In this document: one piece after another, positions 24,403 to 34,918 of the stretch
How positions within the stretch are numbered: the first letter of the stretch is position 1
Layout of the letters: each line of letters begins with the position of its first letter
Source: Phlebiopsis flavidoalba
Lineage: Eukaryota; Basidiomycota; Agaricomycetes; Polyporales; Phanerochaetaceae
Assembly (NCBI GenBank): GCA_035772785.1
Contig: JAOCPU010000049.1
Coordinates: forward strand, 231,927 to 295,926
DNA: 64,000 nucleotides
Direction of reading: 5' to 3'
Notes under the pieces: model-generated
What the model was told of the DNA's origin: nothing
The model's database searches: none
What the model saw: only the letters and a program-made list of their open reading frames with translations
Program-made: the position numbers and the translations under genes

Positions 24403-25049
24403 TATAATGACGGAGCGCCGGCAGCCTCGGAGCTGCCCGACCGTGAGATGTAGAGCCCGTCTCCGGCCCAAAACGCAACTTGTACGCGGTCGTCGATATC
24501 GTCGTGGGGGCTTACTTGATAAGAGGAGACCTCTTACTCGTTCTTTCATCCCAGCCAAACCCCTCTAACGAGAAGTGAAAGTGCTAGAGGCCGAAGCAGC
24601 GCAGACTCACTTTGAGGTGAATCACATCCTCTGGGCTGCAAAGGTACCACCCACCTAGCGTCCCATCTTGCCGTCGCTTGCTTTTCTTGGTTGATTCTCA
24701 CCACCATTCCATAACTGACCAAGACCGATCACTCTCCAACCCGGTCCCTTTCGCCGATCTAGAACCGGCATACCACCAAATGGGCCACCGTCTATCGTCG
24801 GCCTGTGTCTTTCCGCGCACTGGCTCCGCTCGCGTTCCTTTGTTCGTGCGGTCTTTCGCCCAACCCTGCACCTACTCTCACTCCCCGTAAAAACACACTC
24901 CCATATACCCCCCCCCACGATGCCCCTCCTTCCCTCCGAGGGTTTGGACAAAGTGAATATCCGTCGGTTTGCCACGGTTCTCTCATATTTTTTCTCTGCC
25001 CTTCCGTCTTTTACACATTGCCTGGATGATCTCTCGCCCTCGTTATCAA

Positions 25050-25645
25050 AAATGTAACCAAGGGAGCTGCGCTGATGACCAATCTCGCGCCATGGTGCCT
25101 ATCACACCAAGCAGCTGTACCTAGGTTCATATATCTGCCGCAGGGTTCATCTGGGCAACCATCCTCACTGTCGGTATGCTTTGGCTCCCCGAGGTACCCG
25201 CTCTCTCTCTACTCAATAAATGACGCGACGCTGATGACCTATTTGTGCAGTCTTCCCGTTTCCCAATCAAGAAGGGCTGTAATGTCGACGCTTCCTAGCC
25301 CCTTGCACCCCCAATGTCTCTCAAAACCCACCGACCCTGGAGTCGAAGTTGAGCTCAATGATATCCGTGCCAACCTTCGCGAGGAGCAGGAGTTCGACAA
25401 GAGCAGCTACGGCAACTGCTTCAAGCCCAGCCATGACAACATTGCTCTCCGTACCTTCTCTGGTATCCGGTATCAACTTCATTCTCTATCGTAAGTCACG
25501 AATCCTTGAGTGTTTTTCTGCACCGCAGCTGATGAAGGATCTGCAGATGGTACTGAGTTCTTCAGCAACTCTGTCATCAAGGACTCCTTGACCCAGGTCG
25601 CAACCAACATCATCAACGTGTTCATTACTATCCCTGGAACGTGCA
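25050..25645 (+). pseudogene. MFS sugar transporter remnant (hexose-transporter family)
   Basis: Middle part of a fungal hexose/H+ symporter. Visible pieces are FIWATILTVGMLWLPE, RFPIKKG, VEVELNDIRANLREEQEF, KSSYGNCFKPSHDNIALRTF, SGINFILY and EFFSNSVIKDSLTQVATNII followed by NVFITIPG. In relatives the IALRTFSG segment is followed by IQAWQQLTGINFIFYYG; here the IQAWQQLT part is missing. Neither the first six membrane segments nor the last five are present. Sequence on the right changes abruptly near 25,645 into the endonuclease-fold gene on the other strand. This is best read as a truncated, dead copy cut by a rearrangement. Confidence 0.75.
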
Positions 25646-25699
25646 GGGGGTCTCTTTCCCCTTGCTCAATATTATCCCACACAGACTGCCGCTCGGCAA

Positions 25700-26342
25700 T
25701 CCAGCTCGACACGTGCCTTTTACAATCATCCTCAACCCCACGTTGTCCCCGCCCGTCGTCCCCTCAGCCTGCCCATGCATCGCACAGGCCCACCAAGTCC
25801 GGCAGCACGTCGTCGCGCGGCCGCGACCGTGTTCATGTCCCCTGCGGCGAGCCCCGCGCGCACGCCTGCGCCCCGCGTCGCGTCCGCCGCTGCGCGCGGC
25901 TGGCACGGGCGCACCAGTGTGCCCTGCACCAGCGACTCGAGGTGCACGTTCACAAGGCGCACCGTGCGCTCCACCCCCTCCTCTTCCCCCGGGCCACCTT
26001 GTTTTCATCCTCTTTGTTCCCGGAGACCCGAAGCCACACGTCGACGGAAAAGCGCGTGCTGATCACGCGTACTCAAGCATGTGCGCGCGCACCACAGCGC
26101 GCAACGAGCGTGACGCACCCGGCGCCGGCCCCGCGCGGCCAGTTCTCCGCCCGTGTCGGCGCGACGGCAAAGTGTGCGCGCACCCACGCATGCTCGAGCA
26201 CCGCAGGCAGCGCGCTCGCGTGCACCTCCTGCAGCAGCACCGCGCACGGCTCCGGCTGCTCCTTGCCGCACCCAAAGACTGTACACTTGATGTGCGTGAG
26301 CAGCGTCGTGAGTCCGCTTTTGGCGTTCGGCCTGAACGGCAC
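25700..26342 (-). pseudogene. Endonuclease/exonuclease/phosphatase-fold gene, partial (TDP2-like)
   Basis: Piece of an EEP-superfamily hydrolase resembling the tyrosyl-DNA phosphodiesterase 2-like proteins common in basidiomycetes. Visible: LTTLLTHIKC, then CAVLLQEVHASALPAVLEHA (the QE of the metal site) and VRAHFAVAPTRAENWP, with GCVTLVAR in one frame. After a frame change: VNVHLESLVQGTLVRP (NxHL motif) and AGLAAGDMNTVA (GDxN metal/active-site motif). The N-terminal TWNxD motif and the C-terminal SDH motif were not found. It points toward the truncated transporter and ends where that begins. Loss of both ends suggests a pseudogene, though indels complicate the view. Confidence 0.7.
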
Positions 26343-27073
26343 TTCAACAAACAGGTGAGTAGGTTTAAATCAACGCGACGGCTCGTATTAATCCTTGTGT
26401 GATGACTATAGGTCCTCGCCTGCTGTGCAATTGCTGGGCTTGCTATTGGGGTCCACGGTATTGCATACAGACACGCCATCTCGCCATCTCGTCGGCTGAT
26501 TTTTATGGGTGCACGCGCCGCCACCCCGTCGTTTCGTCATCTCGCTGGTTTGCTTATCGAGTACGCACGCCGACACCCGCCGCTCGATGACCTTGTCGTC
26601 TGGATCCATAAGGATGCGCGCCCCAGCCTTGCCGTCTCGTCGCCTTGCCCAACGAGTGCGCGCGCCGTCGCCCGAGATTTGAGCCACCGAGGTAACAAAA
26701 AAAAAACCGTTTGTCTCGCGCGCAAGCTTGCTGCGAGTAGTCTGCTGCTGTCTCGTCGTTCTCGAGGGATACAGACCCGGTCGATTGCTCATCTCCCGTG
26801 AGCCCCTTATGTCTGGTCCACACGCTTGTATACAGACTGTCACAACATCTCAGGAGGGCCAATAAATTAAAATGGGCATATCGTATTGATAAGTGGTAAA
26901 GACAGATTGGAAGCTGTAAAGACAGTGATGTGGTCGGAAAGATGAGTGGTAAAGATAGACTGAAAGCTGTAACGACTGTGATGTGGTCGGCAGATCAAAT
27001 ACAAACAGCACTGAGCAGTAAGGACAGGGACGCGCGGAAGTTTCAACGCAAATAGTATCATGCGATACGGAGA
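26343..27073. other. Intergenic region with a 53-bp tandem duplication
   Basis: No gene supported. Frames on both strands overlap without motifs. The right part includes the duplication listed separately. Confidence 0.4.
26893..26998. repeat. 53-bp tandem duplication
   Basis: The unit GTGGTAAAGACAGATTGGAA followed by GCTGTAAAGACAGTGATG and TGGTCGG occupies 26,893-26,945 and is repeated with a few changes at 26,946-26,998. Confidence 0.75.
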
Positions 27074-28252
27074 CTAGAAAGTAAGGTTAGATGGAAGACC
27101 ACTGCCCTTCCATGGATCGTCGAGGTCAGCGGCGGGAGCATAGCTAGATGGTGTGAACTGCTTGGTCGGTGTTGCATCCGTAGACCCCTTTGATTTGCGA
27201 ACAGGTGTGCTTGGATTAATGGCAAAGGAGGTTTTAATGTGCGAGCTTGAGGTGCCACTGCCTGATGACCCAGAGCTTGGTCCCGTGCGGTCATGACTGG
27301 AAGGAGACGACTGGTCTGGCACTTAGATTACGGAGTAATCGAAATTTTAGTGACACTCTAATTTGTGCTGTCTGGAGAAGACTCACTGTTGAGTATATCT
27401 GATGCACAGGCCTCGTTTTTGGTCACAAGAGCCCATGAAGAGCTACTAGCAGATGCGGAGGCAGCTGAGCCTACTGAAGATGTGGGAGAGTGTGTGAGCT
27501 TTGCCTTCTTTGCTTTGGGTGTGGATTCAGCCGCTGGATCTGAATCTACCAGCATAAGAGTCCATCACGGTGAGCGCGCAGCTATGGCATGTTAACGGAA
27601 AGAATACGCACCAAGATCGAGGCGGATGATATCATCCTGATCTTTGCCTGACTCCTCGCTGCCCAATGATACCACCGTCACAGGTTTCTTACCCTTTCCT
27701 TTGTATGTCTGTTTTCCTTTGCGCGCAGTGGTCTTGAGAGCCCGAGCACTGCTAGACTGTGCAATGAGGGTTTTCGGACTCGGAAGATCAATATCTGAAT
27801 CGATCTCGCTAAGCGGAAATCTACTGAGTCCGTCTTCCGCTTTAGCCTTCCATGTGGTGAGTACAACGTCTGGGACTGGATCACGAGATGCTGTAAGAAA
27901 AAGAGTGAGTATTTGTTGAATCCAGATCTGAGATTCCGATTGAAGTTCACGTACCAATGTATACATAGGCGTCAGCCTTTCCTCGACTCGACGGACCCTT
28001 CATGTTGTAGATGCTTTCTCCTGTTAGGTCCTTGAATGGTGTGCTTAAGACCTCTAGCCGACGTCCGTTGCGAAAGCAGAGCATCCAAGGCTGCTCGTCG
28101 TGTCCACCAGCGCGCTTCCCTCGAGAATCTTCATAGGCAAAGTATAGAGGAAGGGCTTCACGGAACGCCGCAAGCACCTCGGGGGGCCGTCGTCCACTCC
28201 TTGCGAAAACTGGACGCCAAGTCGGGCGAGGCCCTCTGAGGCGAGATTGGTG
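27074..28252 (-). pseudogene. 3' part of a host gene split by the KDZ transposon
   Basis: C-terminal part of an unrecognised protein. It reads TNLASEGLARLGVQFSQG, then LAAFREALPLYFAYEDSRGK, EQPWMLCFRNGRRLEVLSTP, FKDLTGESIYNMKGPSSRGK and ADAYVYI. Introns with plausible borders lead to a Ser/Lys-rich tail (KTTARKGKQTYKGKGKK, STPKAKKAKLTHSPTSSVGS) ending NPSTPVRKSKGS and DDPWKGSGLP, with the stop at 27,074. The tail has nuclear-localisation-like basic clusters. At 28,252 it meets the end of the 13.76-kb element. The frame resumes on the far side at 42,014, so the gene is interrupted, not merely adjacent. Fold and function unknown. Confidence 0.65.
28245..28252. repeat. 8-bp target-site duplication, left copy
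   Basis: GATTGGTG directly precedes the left end of the element. The identical octamer follows the right end at 42,014-42,021. Confidence 0.85.
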
Positions 28253-29330
28253 CAGTAGTGGTTGCTAGAAATGTTCAACATTCGCCACTAGTGTGGCTTA
28301 ACGTTAGTTAATACTGGGGTGCACTATGTTAATATACAAAATATGGTCCTAAAATGTCGTTCTCTTCTATGAAATCATGGCCAACAGTGTTAATACATAG
28401 AAAACATAGCTGCCACAAATGTCGTACTTGTTAACAATGTGATCTATATAATGTTATTAAAATGTTTGAAAATGCGGTCTAGAGTGTTGTAAATGTTGAC
28501 AATGTGGCTAACAATGTTATTAGAGCTATGAAAATGTGGTCTGAAATGTCAGCCATATTATGAAAATATGGCTTATAGTGTTATTGTCAATAACATAATG
28601 GCCTGAAGTGTTATTGTTGTTATGAAAATGTGGTCTATAATGTTGTTGAAGCTATGAATACATGGTCTATAATGTTATAGGCTATGAAAATATGGCCTAG
28701 TTTGTTATATATATAATGAAAATGCGGTCTATAATGTCATAGTCTATGAAAACAGTGGCCTATATTGTTGTTAATGTTATGAAACTGTGGCCTATAATGT
28801 TTGTCAAAGCTGTGAATATGTGGCCTATAATGTCATGCTTTATGAAACTGTGGCCTATATTGTTGTCAAAGCTATGAATATGTGGCCTACAATGTTATAG
28901 GGTATGAAATTATGGCCTTGAATGTTATCGATGTTATGAAACTGTGGCCTATAATGTTGTTGATGCTATGAATATGTGGCCTACAATGTTATTGGCTATG
29001 AAACTGTGGCCTTGAATGTTATCAATGTTATGAAACTGTGGCCTACAATGTTGTTGAGACTATGAATATGTGGCCTACAATGTTATAGGCTATGAAAACT
29101 GTGGCCTTGAATGTTATCAATATTATGAAACTGTGGTCTATAATGTTATTGAGGCTATGAATATGTGGCCTACAATGTTATAGAGTATGAAACTGTGGCC
29201 TTGAATGTTATTGATACTATGAAACTGTGGCCTATAATGTTGTTAGGGCTATGAATATGTCGCCTACAATATTATAGGCTATAAAATTGTGGTCTTCAAT
29301 GTTATCAATAATGCTACAGACCAAATCTTA
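28253..29330. repeat. Left terminal inverted repeat with subterminal ~30-bp array
   Basis: After about 300 unique bases the repeat is an array of degenerate units of roughly 30 bp such as TATGAAACTGTGGCCTATAA with TGTTGTTGA. Three variants alternate (ending in GTTGTTGAGGC, GTTATAGG or GTTATCAATGTT). It matches the complement of the right end closely. Such arrays are probably transposase-binding sites. Confidence 0.9.
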
Positions 29331-29479
29331 TTTACATTAAATATGTACTGTCCCATATTTCCTTAGCTCAAGATATTACGATTTGTACTCTTATAGTTTT
29401 CTAACATTACTGTTCATGGATATGCAACATCAATAACATTGTAAATATAGTTTTATAATATTAATAGTTTGAAGCCATA

Positions 29480-29850
29480 GTTTTATACTCTACAATTATT
29501 ATAGACCACATATTTATAGCCTCAACAATATTATAGGCCACAGTTTCATAATATTGATAACATTCAGGGCCACAGTTTCATAGTCTATAACATTGTAGGC
29601 CACATATTCACAGCCTCAACAACATTATAGGCCACAGTTTCATAATATCAATAACATTCAAGGCCATAGTTTCATAGTCTATAACATTGTAGGGGCCACA
29701 TATTCATAACCTCAATGACATTATAGGCCACAGTTTCATAATATTGATAACACTCAAGGTCATAGTTTCATAGTCTATAACATTGTAGGCCACATATTCA
29801 TAGCCTCAATGACATTATAGACCACAGTTTTCTTATATAGTTTATCAGGC
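29480..29850. repeat. Inverted copy of the same array inside the left end
   Basis: Here the same units appear on the other strand (ATAGGCCACAGTTTCATAAT and related). The left end is thus itself a large imperfect palindrome around about 29,330-29,480. The right end shows only one orientation. Confidence 0.85.
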
Positions 29851-30132
29851 TATTATATTGTTTATCTCAAATATACACAGTGTTTATTACCTTATTATGT
29901 ATTACAACTTCAACAGTCTTTATTATTTGGTCAGCAGCAAAAAAATCTTAACAAAGCTTTACACTCCAACTCTAAATCCACACATTATTAAACCCACCAT
30001 TTGATTGACATGGGGATTTACATGATTTACTAAGCAAGACTATAAAGGAAAATAGAGTATAAAATGATAGAAAGAGACTTGGAGGATCATAGAAAGAGGC
30101 AAGCATATGATGGGAAAATGACCATAAGTCTA

Positions 30133-31400
30133 TCAAAGCAATGCTCCATTCAAGGAGTGTCCTTTGGCAGCCATGGGAGTGGCTTTCTTCTTGGAAGCAG
30201 AGGAAACATCAGCAGAAGGAGTTGAAGAAACAGCAGTCATCTTTTTCAGCACCCATGACATATCAAGAATTGCCTCAAAAGCAATCATCTTGAGCATCTT
30301 GTGCACCTACCCACCAAGACAAAGCCATCAGAACAAGAAAGATGCCATTGGCGCCGCCAACAGAGAGGCTAGCCCAGCTTGACCCCTTGGGGATTGCTTT
30401 CCGAGCCGGAGGCCAGGTGTCGATCTCACGCCACTCGGGTTGCAGAAGTTCGCCACCATTTCTTCCAGCTCGCAGAGAACGACTTGACTTGCGAGGCGCT
30501 CAGACACGGCATGCGATCGTAGGAACGGTGATCCCCGATCCACGTTCTGACCTCCTTAGGGCGATTCTGGCCGGACAGCCGGCTATCTTTATCCTAAAAT
30601 GCAACCAGAGATTAGTGAAACATTAAAACAAGTATGAAACGAGAGACTTACCTGCCCATTGGGTGCCGGAAACCCAAGCGCGAGTGTTCGAAATTAATCC
30701 ATGTCGAGACGAGGGATAGCCATCGATCGTCTTGGCTGACCTCTTCTCGCAGGTATTCCAGAGCGCATTGGATGTACGCCGGAAGATCTTCATCGTCGGG
30801 CAGCTTCGAGGGGCCGCTTCCGCTCGGCACGCGTTGAACGGGAGTGTGACGTTGGGAGGGGGTTTGAATGAGGACCACGGCTCGCGGCTGTCGCTTGCTT
30901 GCAGAATTGCTGACAGCCGTGGGCTCCTCCTCAGGTCCACGTGCGGAATCTCGAGACGAGGACGCGGAACCTTGAGGGGTGCCGTTACCGCGCTGGTTCG
31001 GTGTCGAACGGTGTGCCTTGTGTGTGACACGTTCGCTCAGAGGCTGGTTGACGCTGGCGGTCGGCAAGGGGCTCAGCGATGGTGGCGACCGTGCCGGTTG
31101 CGGGCGACCGTGCCTGTGTGGGGGGGGGGGGGTCTGTTGCGGCGACGGCTAGATCGCACTGAGCGTGACGGGGGAGACGGAGCAGGTGGAGGAGACGGTA
31201 GCAGGTGGAGGAGACGGAGCAGGCGGAGGAGACGGCGTACGAGAAGGAGGCGAGCGGCGAGCGCGATGGGCTGCGTGCTGGAGCCCTCTCCTTGCCTTTG
31301 CCCTTGTCCTGGGCCTGTCGTCTTCGTCTGCGTCTTCGACTGCGTCTTTCGTCTGCGTCTTCGACTGCGGCTGTGTCTTCGTCTGCTAGGGCTGCGTCTT

Positions 31401-31435
<35 letters not shown>

Positions 31436-33409
31436 TCGCTTTCGGTCTTCGTCGTCGTCTTTCGGTGTCTTCGGCTGAGCTGGGCTTTCCCTTTCCCCCT
31501 TGCCCCTTCTTCGTCTGCTTCGCCTTCTCACGCGCTTTCTCCGCATCATTTTCTTCAGCTCCTTCGCTTGGCGGCGCCCGCCCATGGCCTTCCAAAGCTC
31601 CCAGGTGCGTGTGCACGTCGCCCCCACGCATGTCTTCCCAAGTACGCTTGCTTCCAGACGCGTCACCGCCGCCGTCATCGTCGGAGTTGTCGTCATGGCC
31701 AGAACTGTCGTCACTCGAGATGTTATGCGTGTCGCCGGAGTCGCTGGCGTCCTGATCAGTCGAACGGTCGCCGTCGCTGCGAGCGGGATTTCGGCCGTCA
31801 TCACTTGTGGCGCTCTCCTCGTACTCGCTGTCGTCGTTGAGTCGAGCCCTCTTGACGTTCGATGGGGGATCGGTTGGGAAGAAGAAGAGGACGACCGAGC
31901 GAGCGCGACGCGCACGGGAGCGGATTTGGAAGCGCCATCAGCGGACTTCTTGCGTCCGCACCCGGTGGGGGGGGGGGGGGGGGGAGGAGGGGGGGGGGAA
32001 GGGGGGCTGGAGCGCGGCGGGACCCTGGCGTCGGCGCCACGGCGCGCAGCTCCGCCAGAGCGTGTCGACGCGTGTCTAGCTGTGGCGGCGGCCTTAACTT
32101 CTGGTTGTGTCTCCTCGTCAGACGACTCGGTCTCGCTCTGACTGCTAGCGTCCTCTTCGACATCCATGACGTCCCGATAAGGCCGACCGTCGTGCTCAAC
32201 TTCCGGTTCGGAGACGTCATCTTTCAACGGCTGGGGGTTTGTCTAGTCGACGGTGAGTCGCGTTCGTATTCTACTGGATCGTGCTGCACTCACCTCCGCA
32301 GGTTGACTTGATGAATCGCTCGAAGGGCTCTTCGACATGCCGCTTCCACTTCCGATGGGCCTTAGGCCATGTATTACCCGTCGCTTTACTACGGCCCGAA
32401 TGAACACTACATAAGGTTCACAGGTGAGTGGCTGATCGATCTCTTGCCCGTCCGAATCGAAGCACTTACAATATGGTGGACAGACGTCCCGTTCCAGGTT
32501 TTCGCCCCCCGAGGAGGATTGTCCCTTTGAAGCCAGTCTCGTTCGCTCGACGTTCTTGAGGATGAGCTGCATCGTGTTGCCAAGCGCGCCGATAGCTCTG
32601 CACACAGGTGAGTCCTGCTCGACAATGAAGTCACGACGGGGCGGGAACATACCTGATCTGACCGTCTATCTTCTTTCTAGCCTCCTTCTTCCCCTTTCTC
32701 AGCTCCTCGTCCACCCCCATCTCCTCCGCTCCGCTGTCGCGCAGCGCGCATCTTCAGGCTTGCCCTCTGCGATATTCATCAAGACGCGCGTGGACTTCCG
32801 GCGGAGCTGTTTCCAGCAATTCCTTCGCATCTCTCCGATTGCGAAACTTGAATTTCGCCGATCGCGATCCGGGAAGCTTGTAGTTCCTCGTCTCTCCTCA
32901 AGTTCTGGAGGTACGTCTGATACTCCTCGTTGATCTGGGGTACGATCTCCTTCTTGTAAAGTCTCAGGTTACGCCTGGTATGCCTGCATTCGGCGCGGTG
33001 CGCTTTGTTTGAGAAGATCCATCGCGTCTTGGTGCGCTTTCCGACCCCCGCTGTTCTTGCCGCTCAACGTGCCGCGAGTGCGATTGAAAAACCAATAGTA
33101 GAGCCGCTGTCGATGTTCGTGTAAGTGATCCCACTCTCACGGTGCTTCGTTGATTGAACTAACCTTCCGATAGGCACGATACTTCGCCTGCGTCGCGACC
33201 TCGTGGGTTGCCATGATGCTCTTCCACTTCATCGACCCGTGACGTCCGGAGGGGATAGGCCATTTCTTGAAGAACCGCTCGTAAAGATAGGGATAAGAAC
33301 GTCGCATCAAGCGAGCTATCCGCCTGCTTTTGCAAGAAGTCCGGAATGTGCGCCCTCAACCACTCCTCCTGGGCGTCCGTGACCCATTTCGCTTTTTGTC
33401 TCGGGGCAT
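30133..33409 (-). CDS. Large transposon-associated protein of unknown function (passenger gene 1)
   Basis: A type of gene found repeatedly in basidiomycete mobile elements; no biochemical role is known to me. The start region reads MPR, then KWVTDAQEEWLRAHIPDFLQ and, across frames, ERFFKKWPIPSG and MATHEVATQAKYRAYRK. WFFNRTRGTLSGKNSGGRKA and INEEYQTYLQ follow. Then comes a conserved block, FIVEQDSPVCRAIGALGNTM, YCKCFDSDGQEIDQPLTCEP and VVFIRAVVKRRVIHGLRPIG, and a long acidic/Arg/Pro low-complexity region containing the G-runs. The C-terminal block has NGIFLVLMALSWW, FEAILDMSWVLKKMTAVSS and MAAKGHSLNGALL, ending at 30,133. A relative with the same NGIFLVMVGLLW element lies at 60-63 kb. Several frame breaks. 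Confidence 0.8.
31120..31132. repeat. 13-G homopolymer
   Basis: Run of G inside the low-complexity part of the leftward passenger gene. It is a likely place for length error. Confidence 0.8.
31320..31445. repeat. Hexamer microsatellite (CGTCTG/CGTCTT)n
   Basis: About twenty copies of a 6-bp unit lie inside the leftward passenger gene. They would code for alternating Arg or Gln-Thr repeats depending on frame. Confidence 0.75.
31967..31984. repeat. 18-G homopolymer
   Basis: A pure G run followed by A and more G-rich sequence to about 32,008. On the coding (minus) strand it gives a proline run. Its true length is doubtful. Confidence 0.8.
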
Positions 33410-33825
33410 GAGAGAGAATCACGGGATGATAAAAGAAGATGCCCTGGAAGATGGGCAGGGAGGGAGGGAGTCGAGTCGACGGTGCTGAGAACGACGGCGA
33501 CAATTAACTGACGACGTGGCAGCTGACGTGCAAAACAGGGCGCATGGGGGCGGATACGTACTACCCTGCCGTGACTGGCAAGCCACGACGCTACGCGATA
33601 GGTTCCACAGAGTGCCGAGGCCCCCCAAGAATGGGCGTTTGACGGGACTAGACGGGCGTTTGATTCAAAGTTTGAAAAATAGAAGCCACCGGGGGGGGGG
33701 GTGCTAAGCCGTGTCTTTTTGGGCCTTCCGCACGAAACTGAACCTCGCTTACTATTTAAGGTGTTGACCCGGTGGGTTCATGCGATCGAACCATTCCCTC
33801 TCTTCCCTCCACCACAAACCTTCCA

Positions 33826-34918
33826 ATGGTTCAGCTCGACCTCCCTCCCGACCCTCCCCGCAGCAATGCGCTGGCTCTCGTTCGGCGACCACGGTAACGG
33901 ACTCTTCATTCGACGTACATTCATACTCTAGCTCACTTCGTTAGATCTCGCCAACGCGCTCATCGCCATGACGCTTCAAGATAACCCTCGTCTCGATGCA
34001 CCAACTCCCCGGTTCCAACCATGCTCGCAACGCCCGTCAGCTCGCCGACCGCCTCTCCCTCGCATAGCCGTCACGTCAGCCGCGCAAGCATTGTGTTCCA
34101 ATCCCTCCCCACCTCCTCCCCGCCCTCGCGGCTCAGCACGTCGTTCCGTTTCATCAGATCGCACACTGGTTACCCCCCCACGCTCGCCGACGGCTGGAAT
34201 CGCTACGAGCGCCCCTCGCACAGCCCCTCGTCCGTCTCGTGCACTACCCCCGACGCCGCGCGCGTTCTTTGACCCCGCTTCGTTTCGACCTCAACACAGC
34301 ACAAGCAAGCACCAATCCACTCACCTCTCCGCCGTCGTCTGAGGATCGTGCAAGGAATGATTCGCGTGCCGGTCGTTGTCATACCGACGCTCGCAATCGA
34401 GCGTCGTGCCAATCGCCTCCTCCCCGCCAGCTGACTGTGGGCTGTGATCACAGCACCGCCCGTCGTCGCCGCCTGAGGCCTCTATCCCCGATGACGTGTC
34501 CGTGACATTTGGGCCGTGTGAGCAAGATTTACATTTTTCTTTCTCAACTTGTATTCATTAGTTGTAGTGGATAGTACTCTATGTGGAGATTTGCGCTGGG
34601 GATGAAAGCGTCTACGAGAGCGACGATGACCCCACGCATACAAAAGGTTGGTACGTCGTTTCTCGCGGCACACGGGTCGGCGTTTTCAAACGCGTGGTGA
34701 GTATTCTTCTTGTACATTTATTTGACCTCTATTGTTAACCTATGCGACCAGGTTACATGCGATAGTACCACGTCGATGGCGTCCCCGTGAAGTGCAACCA
34801 AAAAATACAAGACGAGGCGTGCGTGCGTCGTGCAGCGTTTTGTGCGGAGGAGAGGGCCGGCCGGCGTCGAGATGATCTATATGGATTAGTTACGCCTACG
34901 GCCGTGAATGTAACATGA
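33826..34918 (+). CDS. Protein with RNase H1 N-terminal (viroplasmin-fold) domain (passenger gene 2)
   Basis: Divergent from passenger gene 1, with a 0.42-kb shared promoter (TATTTAA at about 33,752-33,759). It starts MVQLDLPPDPPRSNALALVR at 33,826. The middle is a Ser/Pro/Arg-rich low-complexity region (HSRHVSRASIVFQSLPTSS and others) with short introns. The C-terminus holds the domain: KGWYVVSRGTRVGVFKR, an intron at about 34,696-34,750 (GTGAGT...CCAG), then HVDGVPVKCNQKIQDEACVR followed by RAAF. This matches the WYVVxxGxxxGVFxxW ... VxGVPxAxxKxFxTxxEA pattern of the domain, which in RNase H1 binds RNA-DNA hybrid or dsRNA. No RNase H catalytic domain follows. Ends at TGA 34,918. Confidence 0.7.

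Larger units (their letters stand above)
23777..25049. other. Intergenic region with short direct repeats
   Basis: No supported gene in about 1.27 kb. It contains the two small repeat groups listed separately (24,224-24,313 and 24,354-24,402). The frames seen are under 110 codons and lack recognisable motifs. Confidence 0.4.

Noticed and set aside
26406..26862. Leftward frames of 102-145 codons
   Set aside because: Overlapping frames on both strands with no motif and no start context. Probably non-coding.
28440..29850. Repeat array as a possible CRISPR
   Set aside because: The units are contiguous, degenerate and ~30 bp with no unique spacers, in a eukaryotic transposon end. It is a subterminal repeat array.
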